Shown: positions 16,705 through 21,816 of the stretch, piece by piece | Numbering within the stretch: position 1 is the stretch's first letter | Layout: each line of letters begins with the position of its first letter | Assembly (NCBI GenBank): GCA_017501025.1 | Contig: JAFVXS010000190.1 | Coordinates: 1-21,816 of the forward strand | Length of the DNA: 21,816 nt | Source of the DNA: Alistipes sp. | Lineage (GTDB): Bacteria; Bacteroidota; Bacteroidia; Bacteroidales; Rikenellaceae | Reading direction: 5' to 3' | Made by a program: the position numbers and the translations under genes | The notes under the pieces: generated by a model | What the model was told of the DNA's origin: nothing | What the model saw: only the letters and a program-made list of their open reading frames with translations | The model's database searches: none

Positions 16705-16740
16705 TCCTAAAAGTCCTAAAAGTCCCAGATGTCCTAGCCT
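16705..16740 (-). repeat. Array C: four 9-bp units, TCCTA type
   Basis: Units are TCCTAAAAG, TCCTAAAAG, TCCCAGATG and TCCTAGCCT. TCCTA is the complement of TAGGA, so this array lies in the opposite orientation to A and B. It directly follows the hairpin at 16689-16703. Confidence 0.75.
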
Positions 16741-16757
16741 TTGAGGGTAGAGCGCCG

Positions 16758-16802
16758 CAATAGGGAGTTTAGGGAGTTTAGGGAGATTAAGGAATTTAGG
16801 GA
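16758..16802 (+). repeat. Array D: five 9-bp units, TTAGGGA type
   Basis: Units are caATAGGGA, gttTAGGGA, gttTAGGGA, gatTAAGGA and attTAGGGA. First and last units match those of arrays A and F in kind. GCGCCGC at 16752 abuts it and GCGACCA follows at 16805. Confidence 0.85.
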
Positions 16803-16871
16803 TAGCGACCACAGCGGCGACAAGCGACCACAGCGAAAGCGAGGGAGTAGAGCGAAAACCGCAAAGCGAAA

Positions 16872-16911
16872 GACCTTACAAGACCTTAATTGACCTTACT
16901 CGACCTTATCG
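16872..16911 (+). repeat. Array E: four 10-bp units, GACCTTA type
   Basis: GACCTTA recurs exactly at 16872, 16882, 16892 and 16902 with three variable bases between. The period is 10 bp, unlike the 9 bp of the other arrays. Confidence 0.85.
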
Positions 16912-16921
16912 GCGACAGCCG

Positions 16922-16938
16922 TTGCCGCAGAGCGGCAA
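16922..16938. repeat. Perfect hairpin, 7-bp stem
   Basis: TTGCCGC, loop AGA, GCGGCAA. The same stem recurs at 17061-17079 with the complementary loop TCT, meaning an inverted copy. Confidence 0.75.
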
Positions 16939-16955
16939 ACAACAAAGGGGCGCCG

Positions 16956-16991
16956 CAATAGGGAGATTAGGGAGATTAGGGAATTTAGGGA
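16956..16991 (+). repeat. Array F: four 9-bp units, TTAGGGA type
   Basis: Units are caATAGGGA, gatTAGGGA, gatTAGGGA and attTAGGGA. It contains four GGG runs with 6-nt loops (16961-16990), a canonical G-quadruplex pattern. GCGCCGC at 16950 abuts it and GCGACCA follows at 16995. Confidence 0.85.
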
Positions 16992-17036
16992 AAAGCGACC
17001 AAAGCAAACGCCCCTAACGCCCCTCGGCGATAGCCG

Positions 17037-17053
17037 CATCGGCACAGCCGATG
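17037..17053. repeat. Perfect hairpin, 7-bp stem
   Basis: CATCGGC, loop ACA, GCCGATG. It lies eight bases before the next hairpin. Confidence 0.75.
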
Positions 17054-17060
17054 AATTGCC

Positions 17061-17079
17061 GTTGCCGCTCTGCGGCAAC
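17061..17079. repeat. Perfect hairpin, 8-bp stem
   Basis: GTTGCCGC, loop TCT, GCGGCAAC. Its core of 17 bases is the exact reverse complement of the hairpin at 16922-16938. Confidence 0.75.
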
Positions 17080-17114
17080 ACGCCCCTAACATCGCGAACA
17101 CCTCTATCTATTTT

Positions 17115-17145
17115 TTTGGCGTTTCGGTTTTTTTTACTAACTTTC
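17115..17145 (+). promoter_or_regulatory. Candidate promoter of duplicated module copy 2
   Basis: TTTG (17115-17118), a 19-bp spacer and TAACTTTC (17138-17145). It has the same spacer length and the same TTTC ending as the copy 1 promoter. It lies 64 bp before the peptide start codon, against 65 bp in copy 1. Confidence 0.55.
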
Positions 17146-17209
17146 GAAAAATCGGGACTTTATTTACGCAAAATTTTTAATAATACAAACCGTTTTAATC
17201 AATTAAACA

Positions 17210-17356
17210 ATGAAAAAAGTTCTTTTGACTGGTGCAAATTACACCGCACCTGCATTTAAGGAGTTGAACGTTCGTTGTGAGGCTGGCTTCACAACAAGCG
17301 TTGAATCTTCGGTTGGTATTGGTGACATCGACACCGAAGCCGGAGCTTGGGACTAA
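17210..17356 (+). CDS. 48-aa conserved peptide, copy 2
   Basis: This encodes 48 residues, identical to the peptide at 13437 except for Thr instead of Asn at residue 7. At nucleotide level the two genes differ at just two positions, one of them silent. It keeps the CEAGF core, the single cysteine and the C-terminal GAWD. The start ATG follows the conserved leader TTTTAATCAATTAAACA, shared with copy 1. The stop lies 25 nt before the ATG of the second repeat lipoprotein. A longer reading frame of the downstream gene that would begin at 17277, inside this peptide gene, is rejected because it precedes the true signal peptide. The function is unknown. Confidence 0.75.
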   Translation: MKKVLLTGANYTAPAFKELNVRCEAGFTTSVESSVGIGDIDTEAGAWD

Positions 17357-17381
17357 TTCAAAATGTCAAACTAAAAAAACA

Positions 17382-20198
17382 ATGAAAGCAATGAAAAAGG
17401 TATTTATGCTTCTCGGTTTGGCATTGGGAATGCTGACCGTAGGTTGTACAGCCGGACTCGATGAGGAGGTTGCACTTAACAACAAGGTTGAGATTGGTGT
17501 TGTTCTCGATGAGGCAGCACGTTTGGAGATGATTGGCCAGACAGCAACTGCTGTTCAGGTTGGCTGGTCGGAGGGCGACGTTATCTATGTTAATGGCGTT
17601 AAGTCGGAGCCTGTCGCTGCCGCTTATGTTGGCAAGTCGGAGGGTAAGTTCGTTGTATCGGGTGTTACAGCTCCTTACGAGGTAGTTTATGCTCCTGCAC
17701 TCGCTTATGGTAATGGCGACGTTATTATTCCTGACAACCAAAGATATAACGAAAAGTCACTCGGTGGCAGTTGTGGTGTCTTCGCAGGTAAGAGCGAGAC
17801 TGCTGCTGTATCGTTGGAGGCTGCTGTTGGTTGCGTATTCGTAACTGTTAATGGTATTCCGTCAGGACTTTGCGACCTTACTATTAAGGCTGCCGCTGGC
17901 GAGCTTTTGGCAGGTGCGGCTTCTGTTGATTTTACAACAGGTGCTTTGGCTGTTAAGGGCGGTCTTTCGAGCATTACTATTAAGGATGTCATTGTTAAAG
18001 AAGGCAAGGCACAGGTTCTTGTTCCTGTTCCTGCACAGACCTATGCAGAGGGTTTCAAGGTTGTTATTACAGCTGCCAATACAGAGATGACAAAGAGCGT
18101 CGGTGCTACCGCAGGTACTACCATCAAACTTGGTACTGCAATGGTTATGCCTGAAATCACTTATGCAGGCACACCAAAAGCTGCTTCTATCAAGTCGGCT
18201 GACGACTTGCAGGCATTCCTTATCGCTGTCGATGCCGGCGACTACTCGGCTTACGTAAACGGTGCCGGTGAGGTTGTCCTCGAAAATGATATCGACCTCG
18301 CAGGTTTTACTTTGCAAGGCTCTATCGCAACAGGTGATGCTGCATTCAAGCACATATTCAATGGTCAAGGTTATGTTTTGCATAACTGGACCGTTACTTC
18401 GGCTCTCTTTGCTGACAACCGTGGTACTATCAAGAATATCATTGTTGATAGCTCTTGTATTTGGGCTCCTGCTACTGCGGGCGACCACGCACTTATCGCG
18501 TTGAAGAACAACGGTATTATCTCGGGTATCCAAACTTCTGTTGATATCAACGTATCGGCCATCGATATTGGCGAAGCTTTCACTTGCGGTCCTGTTGCTG
18601 CTCGTTCGTACAAGCAGGTATTCGATTGTGAGAACTTCGGTGACTTCACTATTACAGGTATGAATTGGACATCGGGTTCGGTGACTTTCGGCGGTGTTGT
18701 TGGTTATGGTTGGTATAAGGCTGGCGAGTATCTCGTTGCAAACTGTTATAACCACGGCGACATCACTCTCGCAACTGCTGATGGTGTTCCTGGTAAGAAC
18801 TACTACGTAGGTGGTGTGATTGGTGCTACTTCGCAGCACGGTTGGGCTGAACTGACTGCCGAAAACGACTACGGTATCATCTTCAATTGCAAAAACAGTG
18901 GCAATGTATCGTGCGAGCGTAAGGCTCTTCTCAATGGTACTTACGGAAACATCGGCGGTATTATTGGTTATGCAGAGGCTGACATTGTTGCTTGCGAAAA
19001 TAAGGGTAAAGTATCGTATATCTGTGTGGATGACACCACAGGCGAATATGCAATCACTCGTTCGGCTGCCGGTGGCGTTGTTGGTTGCGGCTGCTTCGCT
19101 ATTACCGACTGTGTAAACTACGGTGAGGTTTCGATGACAGGTACTCACGCTTCGGGTGGTGGCGATACTACTGCCGGATGTGGTGCTTCGGGTAACCCTT
19201 GTCTTGGTGGTATTGCAGGTCAGGCTGGCAACAAGCTTGGTTTGGGCGATATCGTATCGGGTTGCGTTAATAACGGTATGATTAACCTCAATGTTTCGAT
19301 GCGTCCATCGAACAAGACTGCATTCCAACTTGGTGGTGTTATTGGTTTGACCAACGTTGATGTTAAGGATTGCCACAACTACGGTACTATTGATATGAAG
19401 AGCGGTATGTACACCACATATCTTGGTGGTGCTATTGGTCGTTTGTATCAGCAGGGTACAGTAGTAGAGAATGTTACAAACAAAGCAGCCCTCGAACTCA
19501 CTGCCGGCAAGTCGCAGTGCTATGTAGGTGGTATTGTAGGTCACGCATATAAAGCTAACCCTATCAGAAATGTTGCACACCAGGCTAATATCGTTGTAAA
19601 CGAGGGCCATCAGACTAACGGTAACAGCTACATTGGTACTGTTGTTGGTCAGTCAGGTAGTGGCACAACCGTAAGCGATGCTGTTTGTGTAGGTAGTATT
19701 AGGATTCTTTCGGAGTCGCAGTGGCGTTTTGGTGGTATCGGCGGTTGTATCGCAGGTACTATCGAGAACTGCTCGTTCAAAGGTACTCTCTCCGCCGAGA
19801 AGAACGCTTCCGGTGCTATGGGTGGTATCAACGGCTTCGGTCAGGCAAGCATTTCGGATTGTAGTGCTAATGTTACTATCATTGCTAATGAAACCACTCC
19901 TTGCGGTGGTTTGGTAGGCGTTCACGGCAACACCGAACAGAACTGGAATGGCAACACCGTTCTTTTCGATATCCGTGCAGAGGGTGCTTTGTGCGGTATC
20001 CTTTGCGGTAGCAACACTGCATCGACAAAAATTTCGACCGTAGGTGACGTAGCTCCTAACAAAGTTAAGGCGGGTTCGATGATTAACGGCGTAGTTGTAA
20101 CTGCTGCTGATTGTGCTGACATTTTGAAGGTTTACGGTGGTATTACCAGTATGTCGCAGGCTGTGCTTATCGACGGTGGCGTAGTTTTCGTTGAATAA
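17382..20198 (+). CDS. Fimbrillin-like/GLUG-like repeat lipoprotein, copy 2 (intact)
   Basis: The protein has 938 residues. A signal peptide ends in LTVGC, and after the presumed lipidated Cys come TAGLDEE residues. Residues about 25-290 resemble a fimbrillin-type N-terminal domain, shared with copy 1 (VQVGWSEGDVIYVNGVKSEP, then AAVGCVFVTVNGIP). From about 310 to 880 there are roughly ten or more imperfect repeats, each with a turn such as FGGVVGYG, IGGIIGYA or LGGVIGL and a CxNxG step such as NCYNHGDI or CVNNGMI. This suggests a right-handed beta-helix. A C-terminal segment with TAADCADILKVYGGI ends the protein, and no type IX secretion tail is evident. It is probably a surface-anchored adhesin or stalk-like protein; the ligand is unknown. 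The start is the first ATG after the peptide stop, and a second ATG at 17391 is possible. Valine and glycine codons ending in T dominate, unlike in the cell-shape genes. Confidence 0.82.
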   Translation: MKAMKKVFMLLGLALGMLTVGCTAGLDEEVALNNKVEIGVVLDEAARLEMIGQTATAVQVGWSEGDVIYVNGVKSEPVAAAYVGKSEGKFVVSGVTAPYEVVYAPALAYGNGDVIIPDNQRYNEKSLGGSCGVFAGKSETAAVSLEAAVGCVFVTVNGIPSGLCDLTIKAAAGELLAGAASVDFTTGALAVKGGLSSITIKDVIVKEGKAQVLVPVPAQTYAEGFKVVITAANTEMTKSVGATAGTTIKLGTAMVMPEITYAGTPKAASIKSADDLQAFLIAVDAGDYSAYVNGAGEVVLENDIDLAGFTLQGSIATGDAAFKHIFNGQGYVLHNWTVTSALFADNRGTIKNIIVDSSCIWAPATAGDHALIALKNNGIISGIQTSVDINVSAIDIGEAFTCGPVAARSYKQVFDCENFGDFTITGMNWTSGSVTFGGVVGYGWYKAGEYLVANCYNHGDITLATADGVPGKNYYVGGVIGATSQHGWAELTAENDYGIIFNCKNSGNVSCERKALLNGTYGNIGGIIGYAEADIVACENKGKVSYICVDDTTGEYAITRSAAGGVVGCGCFAITDCVNYGEVSMTGTHASGGGDTTAGCGASGNPCLGGIAGQAGNKLGLGDIVSGCVNNGMINLNVSMRPSNKTAFQLGGVIGLTNVDVKDCHNYGTIDMKSGMYTTYLGGAIGRLYQQGTVVENVTNKAALELTAGKSQCYVGGIVGHAYKANPIRNVAHQANIVVNEGHQTNGNSYIGTVVGQSGSGTTVSDAVCVGSIRILSESQWRFGGIGGCIAGTIENCSFKGTLSAEKNASGAMGGINGFGQASISDCSANVTIIANETTPCGGLVGVHGNTEQNWNGNTVLFDIRAEGALCGILCGSNTASTKISTVGDVAPNKVKAGSMINGVVVTAADCADILKVYGGITSMSQAVLIDGGVVFVE

Positions 20199-20223
20199 GC
20201 TACTCTGTATTAAACTATAATTA

Positions 20224-20258
20224 TGGGGGGGCGACTAATTTATAGTCGTCCCCATTTT
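20224..20258 (+). terminator. Terminator after lipoprotein copy 2
   Basis: CGACTA (20232-20237) and TAGTCG (20243-20248) pair around an ATTTA loop. The stem is extended by a G run against T-CCCC with a G-T wobble and two extra Gs. A short ATTTTATT tail follows. It is clear but less regular than the terminator of copy 1. Confidence 0.7.
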
Positions 20259-20272
20259 ATTAAGCCTCATTT

Positions 20273-20304
20273 TTTGTACGTCTCCGCAAAAAAATATACC
20301 TTTG
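20273..20304 (+). promoter_or_regulatory. Consensus promoter of the phosphodiesterase gene
   Basis: TTTG (20273-20276), a 20-bp spacer and TACCTTTG (20297-20304) match both consensus boxes exactly with ideal spacing. The start codon lies 31 bp downstream. Confidence 0.85.
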
Positions 20305-20335
20305 TATATATAGCAAATCCAAAATCGAGAGATAT

Positions 20336-21265
20336 ATGAGAAATCTTATCTGTTGCACCCTGCTGCTGATACTCGGCATAGCACAAAGCGTGGCACAAAC
20401 ACGTGCTGACCGCATCCTCCGCGAAATCGAGGACCCTGCATCGAAATATGTGGTGGTCGTAGCACATCGTGGCGATTGGCGAAACTACCCCGAGAACTCG
20501 TTGGAGGCTATCGAGTCGGCTATCGCAATGGGTGTCGATATGGTCGAAATCGACATACAACGCACCATCGACGGACACCTTGTGCTGTGTCACGACGCAT
20601 CGATAAACCGCACTACAAACGGCAAGGGTCGTGTAAAGGAGCTTACACTCGACTCGATACGGAAGTGTCGTCTGCGTAGCGGTCACGGCATAGTGCAGCG
20701 AAAGGTCAAGATGCCGACATTGGAGGAGGCTCTCGATTTGTGCAAGGGTCGTGTGTTGATAAATATCGACAAGGGCTACAACTACTACGACGAGATTATG
20801 CCGCTGCTCCAAGAGCGGAATATGGTAAAGCACGTCATTATCAAGAGTAGCAAATCGCCAGCACAGATTTCTGCAAAGCAGAGCCAATACTCGACAAATA
20901 TGCTCTATATGCCGATTATCAACTATACGGCAAAGCGTTGGGAGAAGCACGAGCCTCTGTTCGAGGAGTATCTTGCAAGCGGAGTTAGCACCGTTGCATA
21001 CGAGATATGTTGGGACTCGTCGATTGATGGTATAGAGCAGATATTCCAACGTGTAATACAGAGCTGCAACCGATTGTGGATAAATACGCTCTGGGACTCG
21101 ATTTGCGGAGGCGAAACGCACGGTTTGGAGGATAATCGCGCCATAGGAGATGCGGCTGCTATCTACGGCAAAGTCCTCGAATATGGTGCAACGATGATTC
21201 AGACAGACCGTCCGCAGTTGCTTATCGGCTACCTCGACTCGGTGGGACGCCACTCGCTCAAATAG
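20336..21265 (+). CDS. Periplasmic glycerophosphodiester phosphodiesterase
   Basis: GDPD enzymes hydrolyse glycerophosphodiesters to glycerol-3-phosphate and an alcohol, using a metal ion in a TIM barrel. The 309-residue protein starts with a signal peptide ending near AQSVA, so a periplasmic location is likely. The hallmark sequence AHRGDWRNYPENS gives catalytic His44 and the following Glu53-Asn54. VEIDIQRTIDG gives metal ligands Glu71 and Asp73, and LCHD gives the second catalytic His86. MPTLEEAL and the C-terminal IQTDRPQLLIGYL are also typical. In Bacteroidetes such proteins may act on lipid headgroups or teichoic-like polymers; the substrate cannot be read from sequence. The gene has its own consensus promoter and converges with the receptor gene, the two stop codons being 21 bp apart. 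Confidence 0.92.
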   Translation: MRNLICCTLLLILGIAQSVAQTRADRILREIEDPASKYVVVVAHRGDWRNYPENSLEAIESAIAMGVDMVEIDIQRTIDGHLVLCHDASINRTTNGKGRVKELTLDSIRKCRLRSGHGIVQRKVKMPTLEEALDLCKGRVLINIDKGYNYYDEIMPLLQERNMVKHVIIKSSKSPAQISAKQSQYSTNMLYMPIINYTAKRWEKHEPLFEEYLASGVSTVAYEICWDSSIDGIEQIFQRVIQSCNRLWINTLWDSICGGETHGLEDNRAIGDAAAIYGKVLEYGATMIQTDRPQLLIGYLDSVGRHSLK

Positions 21266-21286
21266 ACGAGCGGTCGCTGCTCCGTA

Positions 21287-21816
21287 CTATCGACGACGGT
21301 GCCACTTTGGGGTTATACCCACAAAAATCTCGAAATTTATACCCGGCATAGGGTGCGAGAGTATCGACACATACTCCTCGTCGAGCAGATTGTTGATTGT
21401 CCCTTTGAACGAGAGGTCTGCCCACGAGAGCGAGAGGGTACGCTCCAACGAGAGATTGCTCATAAAGTATTCGGGTAGCGTCCCCGTAAGGGTCAAATCG
21501 TTGCTCGACATCGTGTAGCGACGACTGTAATAGCACCACTTATAGAGTAACGACCACCGACGAAAACTCAATCGGGCGGTGATATTTGCCGTATGTTGCG
21601 GGATATATGGCAACTGCTTGCCTACGGAGCGGTCGGCCTCCGAATATGGCTCGCCACGATTGATTGAGGGGGTCCAACTATACATCATCTTTGCCGAGAG
21701 TTGCCAATCGGCAGCCAATCGCACATCGAAAGCCGCCTCGGCAGCAACTCCGTAAGCGTGTACCTGCTTCACATTGCGTGGCGAGTAGAAGCCTTTGGCG
21801 GTAGGCAGCCACACAA
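21287..21816 (-). CDS. TonB-dependent receptor, C-terminal part (runs off window)
   Basis: This reading frame on the minus strand enters from the right edge and ends at TAG (complement of 21287-21289), giving the last 176 codons of a larger gene. It shows the alternating hydrophobic/polar beta-strand pattern of an outer-membrane barrel. Recognisable receptor segments are KQVHAYGVAAEAAFDVRL, then YIPQHTANITARL, then LPEYFMSNLSLERTL, and near the end INNLLDEEYVS with PMPGINFEIFVGI. These match the closing strands of BtuB/CirA-like TonB-dependent receptors. The barrel would normally end on an aromatic residue; here PKW is followed by a short HRRR tail. The substrate is unknown because the plug and most of the barrel lie outside the window. 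Confidence 0.88.
   Translation of the reverse strand, partial: VWLPTAKGFYSPRNVKQVHAYGVAAEAAFDVRLAADWQLSAKMMYSWTPSINRGEPYSEADRSVGKQLPYIPQHTANITARLSFRRWSLLYKWCYYSRRYTMSSNDLTLTGTLPEYFMSNLSLERTLSLSWADLSFKGTINNLLDEEYVSILSHPMPGINFEIFVGITPKWHRRR

Larger units (their letters stand above)
16546..17089. repeat. Mosaic repeat region between the duplicated modules
   Basis: This non-coding stretch fills the 755-bp gap between lipoprotein copy 1 and peptide copy 2. It holds six short tandem arrays (A-F), four copies of GCGCCGC (16546, 16611, 16752, 16950) each abutting the left end of an array, and six copies of GCGACCA (16599, 16655, 16672, 16805, 16824, 16995) just after arrays. Several perfect hairpins with 3-nt loops and two CGCCCCTAA blocks are also present. 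The recurring order is GCGCCGC, then array, then GCGACCA, which suggests one module copied several times. No gene, tRNA or mobile-element protein is seen in it. Confidence 0.85.
13341..20198 (+). repeat. Tandemly duplicated promoter-peptide-lipoprotein module
   Basis: Two copies of the same arrangement lie head to tail: copy 1 at 13341-16454 and copy 2 at 17115-20198. Similarity begins in the 5' leader about 45 nt before each peptide ATG and continues through the peptide gene and the signal-peptide end of the lipoprotein. It then weakens to amino-acid-level similarity with patches of near-identity. Peptide-to-lipoprotein spacing is 24 versus 25 nt. The copies are separated by the mosaic repeat region. 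Confidence 0.85.

Noticed and set aside
16552..16991. CRISPR array
   Set aside because: Units are 9-10 bp and contiguous, with no unique spacers, and no cas genes are present.
13341..17145. Invertible promoter or phase-variation switch in front of the modules
   Set aside because: I looked for inverted repeats flanking each promoter and found none, and no recombinase gene is present.
17862..19610. Open frame of 582 codons on the minus strand, opposite lipoprotein copy 2
   Set aside because: Same cause as in copy 1. The plus-strand protein has a signal peptide, repeats and a paralogue; the antisense product has none of these.
21266..21286. Bidirectional terminator between the phosphodiesterase and receptor genes
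   Set aside because: Only a weak GAGC/GCTC pairing is seen, and no T-tract occurs on either strand.

Overview
The window comes from a member of the Bacteroidales, most likely an Alistipes-like gut bacterium. This rests on TTTG / TAnnTTTG promoters instead of -35/-10 boxes, a long IleRS of the eukaryote-like class, BACON and DUF4465 domains, large repeat lipoproteins, and a TonB-dependent receptor. The genus is an inference; no rRNA or tRNA gene is present to test it.

Layout. (1) 1-6748: the elongasome operon mreB-mreC-mreD-mrdA-rodA, tightly packed with two overlapping junctions, followed 26 bp later by a DUF4465 lipoprotein gene with no visible promoter of its own. (2) 6749-10279: ileS with its own -7 element and a strong terminator. 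(3) 10248-10396: a short stretch bounded by perfect 11-bp inverted repeats. (4) 10443-13270: a secreted BACON + SGNH (DUF4886) hydrolase with a consensus promoter, then a TraR/DksA-like regulator and lspA as a two-gene operon ending in a terminator. (5) 13341-20258: a duplicated module. Each copy has a promoter with a variant -7 box, a 48-codon peptide gene, and a large fimbrillin-like / GLUG-like repeat lipoprotein gene. Copy 1 of the lipoprotein carries an in-frame amber codon at position 485, where copy 2 has Gln. The copies are separated by about 750 bp of non-coding DNA holding six short-period tandem arrays (five of 9 bp, one of 10 bp), recurring GCGCCGC and GCGACCA blocks, and perfect 3-nt-loop hairpins. 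(6) 20273-21816: a periplasmic glycerophosphodiester phosphodiesterase, converging on the 3' end of a TonB-dependent receptor gene that runs off the right edge.

How the genes work together. The first block builds the rod-shape peptidoglycan machine: MreB filament, MreC/MreD scaffold, PBP2 transpeptidase and RodA glycosyltransferase. LspA is the signal peptidase that would mature the lipoproteins encoded here. The rest of the window is envelope or surface biology: a secreted esterase-like enzyme, surface lipoproteins, a phosphodiesterase and an outer-membrane receptor.

The parts that known families explain least are the near-identical 48-aa peptides paired with the repeat lipoproteins and the mosaic repeat DNA between the two copies.
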